In this document: piece by piece, positions 17,252 through 25,990 of the stretch | Layout of the letters: every line of letters starts with the position of its first letter | Numbering within the stretch: position 1 is the stretch's first letter | Source: an uncultured Eubacteriales bacterium | GTDB taxonomy: Bacteria; Bacillota; Clostridia; Lachnospirales; Lachnospiraceae | Assembly: GCA_900314565.1 (NCBI GenBank) | Contig: OMVU01000008.1 | Span: 62,001 to 126,000, forward strand | Direction: 5' to 3' | Length of the DNA: 64,000 nucleotides | Made by a program: the position numbers and the translations under genes | Notes under the pieces: model-generated | What the model saw: the letters and a program-made list of their open reading frames with translations, nothing else | The model's database searches: none | What the model was told of the DNA's origin: nothing

Positions 17252-17281
17252 AGTATACCGTACTTCATGCAGGTCATTCAA
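17252..17281 (-). promoter_or_regulatory. Candidate promoter of the ABC efflux operon
   Basis: On the minus strand TTGAAT is followed after 18 bases by TATACT. It is about 400 bases upstream of the first adaptor gene and would give a leader that contains the family C palindrome. Confidence 0.45.
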
Positions 17282-17409
17282 TTGAACAACTGTTAAATTA
17301 AGTGAAAAATCTGTGACGCTTACTTTGCATCCCATGCCAGAGGGCAGTTTCACTTTTCCCATTCATCTGACGAATAAATCACGAGAATCCTGCGTCAGGG
17401 ATTATACAG

Positions 17410-18456
17410 TCACACACGTCTCCTGTAAAATTCGGCGACCTCCTCCGCACGGCTCGTCATATTCAGGAGAAGCGCGTCAACGAGCACGAGCGCCGTCATG
17501 CATTCCACAACGACAGCAGCCCGTGCCCCGATGACAGGGTCGTGGCGTCCACGGATCACAAGATCGATCTCCTCGCCGGCTTTGTTCACGCTTTTCTGCG
17601 GTCTCGCGATGGACGGAGTCGGCTTAAAGTACACAGTCATTTCTATATCTGCTCCGTCGGACAATCCTCCGAGAATTCCTCCGGCATGATTTGTCCGCGC
17701 TGCCACCTTCCCCTCTTTGATATAAAAAGAGTCGTTATTTTCACTTCCCCGTGCGGACGCAGCTCTGTGACCATCCCCGATATCGAGCCCCTTCACCGCA
17801 CCGATCGAGAACATGGCCTTCGCGAGATTTGCGTCAAGCTTCTCAAAGACCGGATCTCCTACGCCGGCCGGCATACCTGACACCGTGCACCGGACAACAG
17901 ACCCGATGGAATCCTGCTCCTCTCTGCACTGTCTGACAAGCTCTTCGGCAGCCTCTGACTCCCCGGCAGGAACATCTCCCACCCGGTCAAGTGCTGCGTG
18001 GCACTCGATTCCAAGCATACGCAGCAGCTTCTGCGCGATTGCTCCCGCAGCCACACGGCCGGCGGTCTCTCTTCCGGAAGATCTTCCTCCGCCTCTGTAA
18101 TCGCGAAATCCGTACTTTGCGTCAAATCCGTAATCCGCATGCCCGGGCCTGTAGCTCTCTGCAATATTTCCGTAATCCCGGGACCGCTCATCCTTATTTC
18201 TGATCAGCATCGAGATCGGCGTGCCGGTCGTCTTCCCGTCAAAGACACCGGACAGGATTTCCACCTTATCTTCCTCATTGCGCTGTGTCGACATCACACC
18301 GCCATTGGGTCTCCGACGGTTCATGTAAGGAGTGATATCCTCCTCTGAAAGCGGTATTCCCGCCGGACAGCCGTCCACAACGACTCCGAGTGCTTTTCCG
18401 TGAGATTCCCCCCAGGTTGTAATCCTGAAAACTGTTCCAAATCCGGATCCGGCCAT
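17410..18456 (-). CDS. aroC: Chorismate synthase
   Basis: Converts EPSP to chorismate with reduced FMN, the last shared step of aromatic amino-acid synthesis. The 348-residue product has GESHG (16-20), RRRPNGG, RPGHADYG, GGGRSSGRETAGRVAAG and RHDPVIGARA. All are family signatures; RRRPNGG replaces the more common RRRPGQ. It stands alone between gene-free stretches. The start ATG follows an AAGGAG. Confidence 0.97.
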   Translation of the reverse strand: MAGSGFGTVFRITTWGESHGKALGVVVDGCPAGIPLSEEDITPYMNRRRPNGGVMSTQRNEEDKVEILSGVFDGKTTGTPISMLIRNKDERSRDYGNIAESYRPGHADYGFDAKYGFRDYRGGGRSSGRETAGRVAAGAIAQKLLRMLGIECHAALDRVGDVPAGESEAAEELVRQCREEQDSIGSVVRCTVSGMPAGVGDPVFEKLDANLAKAMFSIGAVKGLDIGDGHRAASARGSENNDSFYIKEGKVAARTNHAGGILGGLSDGADIEMTVYFKPTPSIARPQKSVNKAGEEIDLVIRGRHDPVIGARAAVVVECMTALVLVDALLLNMTSRAEEVAEFYRRRV

Positions 18457-18486
18457 CTGTTGATTCTCCTTTTATCATTCAAGTTT

Positions 18487-18562
18487 GCTTCGGCGTTCCT
18501 GCCGCGACGTGCGCGGCGCGTCAGCGTCTTCCTCTGCGCACGTAACGCGATCCGCCGAAGGC
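18487..18562 (+). repeat. Family A cruciform repeat, copy 2
   Basis: A 76-bp GC-rich inverted element, a close relative of 264-339, without the B partner. It directly abuts the T-tract of the lactonase terminator, in the same orientation relative to the terminated gene as the other copies. Confidence 0.8.
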
Positions 18563-18619
18563 TAAAAAATACCGCACCATGCAGATGGCAACAAAGGCAC
18601 AGCTGCACGCTGCGGTATA
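18563..18619 (-). terminator. Intrinsic terminator of the lactonase gene
   Basis: ATACCGCA (18569-18576) pairs with TGCGGTAT (18611-18618), with further pairing of GCAG and CTGC inside. On the minus strand it is followed by a run of six T. Confidence 0.85.
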
Positions 18620-18654
18620 TGATCCAAGTTTCACTATGCGATTTGCTCCCGATC

Positions 18655-19797
18655 TCAGGTGAGCGGTGCGTAAGATCTTACTCTCTTTTCAACTTCCGCT
18701 TCCGCCTCTGCCTCCGAAATATTACGGATCTCTGCCGGCGGCTCCTCAATCTTATGGAAGATCATGCAGTTCGGAGTATCCAGCTTCTGCGGACGTCCCT
18801 TCATCGCAATGACACCCTTCTCGTAGTTGATCTTGAATGTCGTGATCGTTCCCTGACCGTTGTTGACGACCGCGATATGCTGCTGATCCGGGAAGAGCGC
18901 GATATCCTTCGGATATGCTCCGGATGTCGGCAGGGCAAACAGTCTGTCAAGTTTTCCTGTCTCCTTGTCGATCTTATAGCAGGCGACAGAATCGTCTCCG
19001 GATGTCGAGCAGAATACATATTCCCCGTCATAGGAGAGGCGCATGGCAGACGCTGCGTCATGCGGATCCCTCTCATTGGAGAGCGTGGATACTTCCTGAA
19101 CGAGCTCAAAGCTCGGATATCCGTTCTTGCCGATATGATAATCATACACACGGATCTCATTTGTGATCTGGCAGAGAACATATGCGTGAAGTCCGTCTTT
19201 GCTGAAATGGATGCTCTTCGGTCCCACTTCCTTGCCCATGCGGAGAACATCGACTTCTTTCAGCTTATTGAGGCGGTGATCGATCTGATAGATCACGACC
19301 TGATCCAATGCTTCATCCACTGCACAGAGGAAATGATTATCAGGAGTGATGCGCACGCATGTTACATGCGGTCTGAAAGAGCGCTCGTTGATCGCTCCCT
19401 GTCCGCGATGATAGACACCATCCATGACACTGCCGAGACTTCCGTCCCTGTGTGTGTGGACAACAGTGACTTTGCCGTCATGATAACCGGCGACAAAGAG
19501 ATACTTGCCCTGATAGTCCGTGGAGAGGTGTGTGCCTCTCATGCCATCAATATCGACCTGATTGATCGAATTAAGGTCTCCGTTCGGAGCGATTTCATAC
19601 ACTTCAACGCCTTCATCAGCAATTGAATACAGGAATTTACCGCTTCTCGAAGCGATAAGGTAGGAGGAGTTGTTTACCGGAACAACTCTGCGAAGATAAA
19701 GCAGGCCTTCCTCAACATCTACGTCATAAATATGGATACCTTTGCTTTTTCCATTCGTATAAGTGCCGACATAAGCGACATACTTTCCTGCAGCCAT
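18655..19797 (-). CDS. Lactonase family seven-bladed beta-propeller protein
   Basis: A 380-residue protein of the 6-phosphogluconolactonase-like propeller family (Lactonase, PF10282). YVGTYT at the N-terminus, RPHVTCVRITPDNHFLCAVDE-type blade strands and GAYPKDIALFPD are characteristic. There is no signal peptide, so it is probably cytoplasmic. It could hydrolyse 6-phosphogluconolactone or another lactone; the substrate cannot be read from sequence. The last 45 residues (AEAEAEVEKRVRSYAPLT) are a charged helical extension beyond the propeller. It is monocistronic and ends at its own terminator. Confidence 0.88.
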   Translation of the reverse strand: MAAGKYVAYVGTYTNGKSKGIHIYDVDVEEGLLYLRRVVPVNNSSYLIASRSGKFLYSIADEGVEVYEIAPNGDLNSINQVDIDGMRGTHLSTDYQGKYLFVAGYHDGKVTVVHTHRDGSLGSVMDGVYHRGQGAINERSFRPHVTCVRITPDNHFLCAVDEALDQVVIYQIDHRLNKLKEVDVLRMGKEVGPKSIHFSKDGLHAYVLCQITNEIRVYDYHIGKNGYPSFELVQEVSTLSNERDPHDAASAMRLSYDGEYVFCSTSGDDSVACYKIDKETGKLDRLFALPTSGAYPKDIALFPDQQHIAVVNNGQGTITTFKINYEKGVIAMKGRPQKLDTPNCMIFHKIEEPPAEIRNISEAEAEAEVEKRVRSYAPLT

Positions 19798-20022
19798 AAT
19801 CTTCTCCTTGTAAAAGAATCAAAAAACAGTTCAGCCCGAACGAACCCAAACAAGAAAGAACAGTCCCCTCCTCATTGTATTGGTGATTCTGCATAAATTT
19901 GGGAGCCAGAATCGAATCCGATTAGCTGAAAAGCTACATATCGTATTCATTATATTACAAAAGAGCTGTATTTTCTACAGTTTCAAACGACGAATTGTAC
20001 TTTTTTGCCAACGTATTTCACA

Positions 20023-21027
20023 TCATCTGATCCGTTCCGGGAACCCGATCTTCTTATGTACTTTTCTCAGTGTCTTATTGGCGTAATACCCCGCCTTCTC
20101 AGCATTATTCTTAATGATGCCGTCGATATACGACTTCTCTTTTGAGAGCTCCGCACATCTCTGCTGAAGGGGCGCGAGAAGCTCCACGACGCTCTCTCCG
20201 ACCGCTTCCTTCAGCTGTCCGTATCCCAGACCGGAGAATTCAGCGACTGCTTCATCCGGAGTCTTATTGGTGCATGCGCAGTAAATATCGATCAGGTTCA
20301 TGATACCGGGCTGCTCCGGACGGTAGCAGATCGTCGCCTCGGAATCCGTCACCGCACGCCTGAATTTTCTGCGGATGGTGTCCGGGTCATCCATGAGATA
20401 AATGCTGGCGTTCGGATTCTCATCCGATTTCGACATCTTTTTTGCCGGATTCTGAAGACTTCTGATGTTCGCTCCTGCCTTCCCGATATACGGTTCGGGA
20501 ATCGTGAACACATTGCCGTAAATATTATTGAACCGGTTCGCGATATCCCTCGTGATCTCAAGATGCTGTGTCTGGTCCTTTCCGACCGGAACGAGATCTG
20601 CCTGATAGAGAAGAATATCCGCTGCCATGAGGACCGGATAAGCGAAGAGGCCGACGTTGATATTGTCCGCATGTTTCGCGCTCTTATCCTTGAACTGGGT
20701 CATACGGTTCATCTCGCCCATATATGTGAAGCAGTTGAGGATCCATGCGAGTTCCGCATGCGCGGATACATGGGACTGATAGTAAATACAGGCTTTCTCC
20801 GGATCTATTCCTGCTGCTATATAGAGCGTGAGCAGCGCACGGGAACGTTTTCTCAGCACTGCCGGATCCTGTCTGACTGTGATCGAGTGCTCGTCGACAA
20901 CACTGTAAAAACACATGTACTCATCTGCGAGAGAGACCCAGTTCTTCAAGGCTCCGAGATAATTTCCGAGCGTGAGATTTCCTGTCGCCTGCATGCCTGA
21001 AAATAAAACCTTCTTGCCATCCAGCAT
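20023..21027 (-). CDS. trpS: Tryptophanyl-tRNA synthetase
   Basis: Charges tRNA-Trp. The 334-residue class I enzyme has TLGN (residues 19-22) as the HIGH-equivalent and KMSKS at 197-201. The dimer and tryptophan-binding regions (GEMNRMTQFKDKS, VGKDQTQHLEITRDIANRFN in part) are of the bacterial type. It stands alone. No T-box sequence was seen upstream. A perfect hairpin sits just before the gene. Confidence 0.97.
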   Translation of the reverse strand: MLDGKKVLFSGMQATGNLTLGNYLGALKNWVSLADEYMCFYSVVDEHSITVRQDPAVLRKRSRALLTLYIAAGIDPEKACIYYQSHVSAHAELAWILNCFTYMGEMNRMTQFKDKSAKHADNINVGLFAYPVLMAADILLYQADLVPVGKDQTQHLEITRDIANRFNNIYGNVFTIPEPYIGKAGANIRSLQNPAKKMSKSDENPNASIYLMDDPDTIRRKFRRAVTDSEATICYRPEQPGIMNLIDIYCACTNKTPDEAVAEFSGLGYGQLKEAVGESVVELLAPLQQRCAELSKEKSYIDGIIKNNAEKAGYYANKTLRKVHKKIGFPERIR

Positions 21028-21050
21028 AAAACTTTACCTGCCTTCCTTAT

Positions 21051-21070
21051 AAGGAAATGATTATTTCCTT
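21051..21070. promoter_or_regulatory. Perfect hairpin in the trpS leader
   Basis: AAGGAAAT-GATT-ATTTCCTT lies about 24 bases upstream of the trpS ATG. It overlaps a second palindrome, CCTTATAAGG. It could influence access to the ribosome site. Confidence 0.4.
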
Positions 21071-21169
21071 CTATAAATACTCGTGTTACTTACCCGGCCT
21101 TCCCACATGCATCTGTGTGGCCTCCAAAAAGAAAATCCAATGTCACATACCCATTCCGGAGCCCGGACC

Positions 21170-22558
21170 CTATGCCGCATAATATCCGAAAAGAAATGCA
21201 GCGACTACCGCAAAGATCACAATGACCCAGTTGCACACCCTTGTCAGGATACGGTCGAGACCGGTCGCATTTCTTCCTGCAGCGCCGCAGATGGCCATTC
21301 CCGTGATCGGATACAGAATGATCGTCGGGATGAAGCAGAAATTCATCGCGGAAACGATGGGATTTCTGAGACAGAAAACCGCGTATCCGATCAATGCTCC
21401 GAGATAGCCGACCCCCGTAAAAACTTTGACCTCCCTCTTCATGCGATGCCCCATGAGCGAGCGGATCCACATAACGTGAAAGAGAAGACACAGGAGTATG
21501 TTCATAAAAAGAAGGAGCCCGGCCATAATATAGGTAGGCCTCAGTTCCATATTAATTGCGTTGTAGTCAAAAATCGATGTCTTCAGCGTCTGCGCCCAGA
21601 TATTGTACAGATACTTTCCGCCGGAATCGATCTGCAGATCCGAAAATTCATTGATGGAAGGAATCCTGATGCGCATCCATCCGGAATACTTTCCTTTAAG
21701 CATCTCCCAGGACTCATAGCTGAATTTCCGGTAAAAGAGCGGAACTCCGAACCGGATGAAATTGTAGACCGGCCACCAGAGCGCTCCGATCCCCGCAATA
21801 ATGAAAAACCTTGTGAACGGAGCCCTGAAAAACTTTTTATACGGAGCTTTCAGGGTCTTTCTCACGAAACGCTTATCCCGCACTGCCAGGACCATCACGG
21901 AGAGAACAGCCGGAAGGATCGCGCTCGCGGCATAGGAAGTGCTCATCCCCAGCCCGAAAAAAACTGCAGTCCTCGTTATGTGCCTGAGCTCCTTCGTTCG
22001 GTACCAAGTGATCGCATTATTGAGCGCGAAGGTACAGAACATAAAGCACATGGCCTCCGCCGAAAAGGATGCTCCCATAATGTAAAATGCAGGGAAAAAT
22101 GTCATGAACAATATGGACGCGACCAGCTCCCGCCCGACAAGACCGCACTTCCTCAGGATACCGATTTCAGACAGTGATCCGGCTGTCACAAAAATCGCAT
22201 TAAAACACTGCAGCGTATGCAGGCATGTTCCGATCTTCCAGCCGGCTGCGCGATGGAAAAGATCGAGAAAGAGGGCGCATAAAATATGAAAGAGCGGGGG
22301 CGATTCAAATCCGCTCACCGTTCTCGGATCAAAATCAGGGAGCCGGTGATTCTCGAACAGATACTGAATCACTCCGAGGGTCCCCTCATGCGCCTGCCCG
22401 GGTTCCAGATACGTCCACATGCCAAGATTTCTGGCCTGAAAGGTATAGCCGGTGCTGATGTCAAATATAATTTTCAAAAAAAAGCCGATCATGATCACGA
22501 ATGCGATCCAGAACTCATCCGGGAAACCAAGGATCCGCTTTGTCGTATTATCATCCAT
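21170..22558 (-). CDS. GT39/PMT-like polytopic glycosyltransferase-type membrane protein
   Basis: A 462-residue protein with about ten hydrophobic spans. The first long extracytoplasmic loop has an HEGTLGVIQYLFENHRLPD-like stretch and an ESPPLFHILCALFLDL segment. These resemble the DExxH/PPLxxxL pattern of the GT-C fold (ArnT/PMT, glycosyltransferase family 39) that uses lipid-linked sugars. The residual sugar donor and acceptor are unknown. The ATG at 22558 lacks a ribosome site but lies seven bases behind an extended -10 promoter. The in-frame ATG at 22588 would add ten residues and contains that promoter inside the gene. Confidence 0.7.
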   Translation of the reverse strand: MDDNTTKRILGFPDEFWIAFVIMIGFFLKIIFDISTGYTFQARNLGMWTYLEPGQAHEGTLGVIQYLFENHRLPDFDPRTVSGFESPPLFHILCALFLDLFHRAAGWKIGTCLHTLQCFNAIFVTAGSLSEIGILRKCGLVGRELVASILFMTFFPAFYIMGASFSAEAMCFMFCTFALNNAITWYRTKELRHITRTAVFFGLGMSTSYAASAILPAVLSVMVLAVRDKRFVRKTLKAPYKKFFRAPFTRFFIIAGIGALWWPVYNFIRFGVPLFYRKFSYESWEMLKGKYSGWMRIRIPSINEFSDLQIDSGGKYLYNIWAQTLKTSIFDYNAINMELRPTYIMAGLLLFMNILLCLLFHVMWIRSLMGHRMKREVKVFTGVGYLGALIGYAVFCLRNPIVSAMNFCFIPTIILYPITGMAICGAAGRNATGLDRILTRVCNWVIVIFAVVAAFLFGYYAA

Positions 22559-22565
22559 AAAAGCT

Positions 22566-22574
22566 ATTGTATCA
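22566..22574 (-). promoter_or_regulatory. Extended -10 promoter for the GT39-like gene
   Basis: TGATACAAT on the minus strand fits the extended -10 form TGnTAtAAT. There is no good -35 box. The gap to the ATG at 22558 is seven bases, compatible with leaderless transcription. Confidence 0.45.
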
Positions 22575-22659
22575 TGCTTCGGGCTCATCCACCAGTCCGG
22601 GAATTTTTCAAGATAATTTCAGAACGCGTCGTCGTACAGCGCCGCTCCGCGCCATATAT

Positions 22660-23940
22660 TTACAGGTAGTGTATGAACAGCCCGCTCCGCAGCTTCGGCT
22701 CGAACCAGGTGGATTTCGGCGGCATGATCTTCCCGGCATCCGCTATGTCCATGAGATCGTCCGTCGTCGTCGGGTACATTGCAAACGCTGCCGCCGCACC
22801 GCCGTCGACCAGGCGGACAAGCTCACCAAGCCCCCGGATCCCGCCGATAAATGAAATTCTTGTATCTGTCCGCGGATCGCCTATCTGAAGAATCGGCGCA
22901 AGCAGATTTTCCTGAAGGATCGTGACATCGAGCCGGCCTACCGGATCCGCTTCATCGAACGTGCCTTCTCTGGCAGTCAGTCTGTACCATTTCCCGTCAA
23001 GATAGAGGCTGAACGTATGCTTGCTGACCGGCCGGCAGACGGAAAGTGTCTCCTCGTCAAAGACCTCATGATCCTTCCGCATGACCGGCAGTTCGCTGAT
23101 CTCGAAGGAGTCTTCACAGGCCTTCAGGAAGGACTCCGGATCCATCCCGTTCAGGTCTTTCACCACCCGGTTATAATCAAAGATCCTGAGCTCTTCGACC
23201 GGGAACAGGACCGAAAGAAAGAAATTGAACTCTTCCGTTCCGTCATAATCCGGATGCTCCGCTCTTCTCTTTTCCCCCACACGAACCGCGGAGGCAGATC
23301 TGTGATGTCCGTCCGCGATGTAAAAGGAAGGGACATCGCCGAGCTTTGCCTGAATCTCCGACTCCACAGAATCATCGTCGATCACCCACACAGTATGGCG
23401 GATTCCGTCAGACGATGTGAAATCGTAAAGCGGCGCATGTGCTTTCATCCAGTCTCCGGTAATGGACCGAAGACCGATCGTGTCCCGGAAAGTCAAAAAG
23501 ATGGGACCTGTGTTCGCATTCAATGTATCGACATGACGGATACGGTCCTCCTCCTTATCCGCCCGGGTCAGTTCATGCTTTTTGATGACATTATTTTTAT
23601 AATCGTCAATCGATGCGCAGCCGACGAGGCCGGCCTGCGCCCTGCCATCCATGATCTGCCTGTAAATATAATAGACCGGCGAGCTCTCCCTGACATTTAC
23701 GCCTTCAGCGAGCATCCGCTCCAGGTTCTCGGCGGCTTTCTCATAGACTCTCCTGTCGTAGATCCCTACGGACGGGTCGAGATCGACCTCTCCTCTGTCC
23801 ACATGCAGAAAAGACCACGGATGACCCTTTACCATTTCGCGGGCTTCCGTACTGCTCATGACGTCATACGGAAGCGCCGCAACTTCACTCACATATTCTT
23901 TCGCCGGTCTTACGGCTCTGAAAGGTCTGAAAACAGCCAT
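22660..23940 (-). CDS. DUF1015 family protein
   Basis: A 426-residue protein of the DUF1015 family (COG4198). The N-terminal VFRPFRAVRP, the ALPYDV box, the central YIADGHHRSASAVRVGEKRR-type motif (only ADGHHR is strictly diagnostic) and the basic KHELTR block are conserved. In many clostridia this gene sits beside serC and serA, suggesting a link to serine metabolism or its control. Its biochemical activity was not evident here. Here serC is upstream across 235 bases. AAGGAT precedes the ATG. Confidence 0.88.
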   Translation of the reverse strand: MAVFRPFRAVRPAKEYVSEVAALPYDVMSSTEAREMVKGHPWSFLHVDRGEVDLDPSVGIYDRRVYEKAAENLERMLAEGVNVRESSPVYYIYRQIMDGRAQAGLVGCASIDDYKNNVIKKHELTRADKEEDRIRHVDTLNANTGPIFLTFRDTIGLRSITGDWMKAHAPLYDFTSSDGIRHTVWVIDDDSVESEIQAKLGDVPSFYIADGHHRSASAVRVGEKRRAEHPDYDGTEEFNFFLSVLFPVEELRIFDYNRVVKDLNGMDPESFLKACEDSFEISELPVMRKDHEVFDEETLSVCRPVSKHTFSLYLDGKWYRLTAREGTFDEADPVGRLDVTILQENLLAPILQIGDPRTDTRISFIGGIRGLGELVRLVDGGAAAAFAMYPTTTDDLMDIADAGKIMPPKSTWFEPKLRSGLFIHYL

Positions 23941-24175
23941 TTCTTATCCTTCCTAATTCAGGAACGCACAGGCGTTCCACTTTTCGCATTCCTCTCAATA
24001 CCCAAATCACGGGAATTCTGCTTCAGAGATTAACACGGGGCATTCAGCCCCTGATCCCGCTCTTTACGTGCGGCATATCAGGATATGAACGCCCCGTCTC
24101 CTCTTTATCGTCAGTTCCCTGCGGGACTTCCGACAGCTATATCCTGTTTTGACTTATTTCAGGATTCCGCCCGTC

Positions 24176-25264
24176 TCAGTGGGCAGCAGCGAACTCCTTC
24201 ATGTACTCGACGAGCGCTTCCACACCCTCCTTCGGCATCGCGTTGTAAATTGAAGCGCGCATGCCTCCGACCAGTCTGTGGCCTTTCAGGTTGGAGAATC
24301 CGTGCGCCGCCTGTCCCTTGACAAATTCAGCGTCGAGTGCTTCGTCTCCTGTGCGGAATGTCACGTTCATGAGGGAACGGTCTTCCTTCGCAGCCGCAGC
24401 CTTATAGAAATTCTGGGAATCCAGATAATCATAAAGGATCGCGGCTTTCTCCTCGTTCCGTTTTTTCATTTCCGCAAGACCGCCCTGCTCCATCAGATAA
24501 TCCGTCACAAGCTTGACAAAATAGATCGGGAAGCAGGGAGGCGTATTGATCATGGACCGTTTCTCCGCATTCAGCGCGTAATCCCAGATCATCGGCGTGA
24601 TGGGCATCGCGTTTCCGATCAGATCCTCGCGGACGATCACGATTGCAAGACCTGCAGGCGCAAGGTTCTTCTGAACGCCGGCATAAATCATGCCGAACTT
24701 CGATACGTCTACCGGCTCGGACAGGATGCTGGAGGACATATCCGCTATGAGCGGAACATTTCCGGTCTCGGGAATATAGTGATAAACCGTGCCGAATATA
24801 GTATTGTTCCAGCAAACATGGACATAATCCGCATCTGCGGAAAGATTAAGCTCTTCCTGTTTCGGAATCCGGCTGAAGTTCTCTGACTTTGTCGACGCGG
24901 CTTCCCGGGCATCCTTCAGGTACTTTTTGCCTTCCTTGAGCGCGGTGCCGGAGAAATTTCCGCTCACGATATAATCAGCGATTCCGGACTTGTTTCCGAG
25001 ATTCATGGGCAGAGAAGCAAACACGCCGCTCGCGCCGCCCTGCAGAAACAGGACCTTATAGTTATCAGGGATTCCCATAATTTTCCGCAGATTCTCTTCC
25101 GCGGCGTTGATGATGTCATCAAACACTTTGGATCTGTGGCTCATCTCCAGAACGGACATACCTGAACCGCCGCAGTTCAGAAGTTCTTTCTGTGCTCTCA
25201 GCAGTACCGGTTCCGGCAGGATCGATGGCCCTGCAGAAAAATTATAGATTCTTCCTTCAATCAT
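24176..25264 (-). CDS. serC: Phosphoserine aminotransferase
   Basis: Converts 3-phosphohydroxypyruvate and glutamate to phosphoserine, and in some bacteria serves pyridoxal phosphate synthesis. The 362-residue fold-type I PLP enzyme has NFSAGPSILP at its N-terminus and FLQGGASGVFASLPMNL. The cofactor lysine lies in YAGVQKN (Lys199), and a GGMRASIYNAMP motif is near the C-terminus. The ATG has AAGGAGG eight bases upstream. A longer frame to 25405 runs through the promoter and terminator and is rejected. serA, its usual partner, is not in the window. Confidence 0.96.
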   Translation of the reverse strand: MIEGRIYNFSAGPSILPEPVLLRAQKELLNCGGSGMSVLEMSHRSKVFDDIINAAEENLRKIMGIPDNYKVLFLQGGASGVFASLPMNLGNKSGIADYIVSGNFSGTALKEGKKYLKDAREAASTKSENFSRIPKQEELNLSADADYVHVCWNNTIFGTVYHYIPETGNVPLIADMSSSILSEPVDVSKFGMIYAGVQKNLAPAGLAIVIVREDLIGNAMPITPMIWDYALNAEKRSMINTPPCFPIYFVKLVTDYLMEQGGLAEMKKRNEEKAAILYDYLDSQNFYKAAAAKEDRSLMNVTFRTGDEALDAEFVKGQAAHGFSNLKGHRLVGGMRASIYNAMPKEGVEALVEYMKEFAAAH

Positions 25265-25309
25265 CGTTAAAGCCTCCTTAGTAAGTGTTCCTTCATATAT
25301 CAAATCCAT

Positions 25310-25339
25310 ATTATAGGACACACTGTGCTCTATTGGCAA
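25310..25339 (-). promoter_or_regulatory. Sigma-A promoter of serC
   Basis: TTGCCA, an 18-base spacer and a perfect TATAAT, about 45 bases upstream of the serC start. Confidence 0.75.
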
Positions 25340-25340
25340 G

Positions 25341-25393
25341 AATAAAAAAACAGCGGATCCGAAGTCCCCCGGAATCTCCGGATCCGCCCGCTG
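25341..25393 (-). terminator. Orphan intrinsic terminator upstream of serC
   Basis: GCGGATCCG (25353-25361) pairs perfectly with CGGATCCGC (25379-25387). On the minus strand it is followed by TGTTTTTTTATT. The nearest upstream minus-strand gene ends about 600 bases away, so either it terminates a long read-through or an unannotated short RNA ends here. The gene-free stretch 25265-25990 is AT-rich and otherwise holds only repeats. Confidence 0.75.
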
Positions 25394-25503
25394 CGAACCC
25401 CTCACTTTTCATTCCGACAATATTTCGGAACTATTCGCAGCACAGACTATAGGAACAGCGCGGCACCGTATAAGATCAGAAGTTCTCTCAAACGGTTATG
25501 CGC

Positions 25504-25588
25504 TTTAATTTCTTCATGATGAAGCCAGATTTTCTTTGCGTGCATATCTCATGACGTAAATCACGGGTATTGCGCGATGAAAAGTAAA
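25504..25588 (+). repeat. Family B MITE-like repeat, decayed copy
   Basis: TTTAATTTCTTCATGATG at the left and GCGCGATGAAAAGTAAA at the right are degenerate family B ends. The interior has GTGCATATCTCATGACGT and CACGGGTATTGCGCGATGA. Confidence 0.6.
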
Positions 25589-25740
25589 AATGGCAGAGAT
25601 TATCCATTTCAGAAAAGTATGATAATCATATCAAAAAGATATGGTCTCCTAATTACCGATGATAATCCTAAAACTACATAAGTTCCACAAAAAATGAGAA
25701 AACTTTTTTCACAGTAAAACTTTTCAGACCTTAGATTGAA

Positions 25741-25778
25741 ACCGTTCACATAATTCCGTTTCATGCACAGTTTTGCAG
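25741..25778. repeat. Family C half-arm (decayed)
   Basis: The minus-strand CTGCAAAACTG, GAAACGGAATTATGTGAACGG blocks match one arm of the 235-bp palindrome family. Confidence 0.45.
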
Positions 25779-25885
25779 ACGCTTTCTATATATTTTCGCA
25801 GACGCTCTCTGCACAGTTTCACAGACGTATTCTGCAGAGTATCGCAGACGTATTTTACAGAGTGCTGCAAACACCTTCTATTTAT
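25770..25885. repeat. 23-bp tandem repeat array (5 degenerate units)
   Basis: Units at 25770, 25794, 25817, 25840 and 25863 follow the consensus TTTCGCAGACGTATTCTGCA plus GAG. The first unit has one extra base. There is no spacer, so it is not a CRISPR array. It lies in the non-coding stretch between the DUF5104 gene and serC. Confidence 0.8.
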
Positions 25886-25990
25886 AAGAAAAAGCACTGT
25901 CAATGGAAACATTTAAAAAATGTCATCCATACACAGCGCTCTCTCCTTTTCCATAAAGCGACGGTCCGCTGATATTCCATTCGCAAGTCT

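Noticed and set aside
21028..21169. T-box or tryptophan leader for trpS
   Set aside because: Only a short perfect hairpin is present; no conserved T-box motif or Trp-rich leader frame.
25265..25405. N-terminal extension of serC
   Set aside because: The frame includes the serC promoter and part of the upstream terminator, and the internal ATG has a perfect ribosome site.
25770..25885. CRISPR array
   Set aside because: The 23-bp units are contiguous with no spacers, and there are no cas genes.
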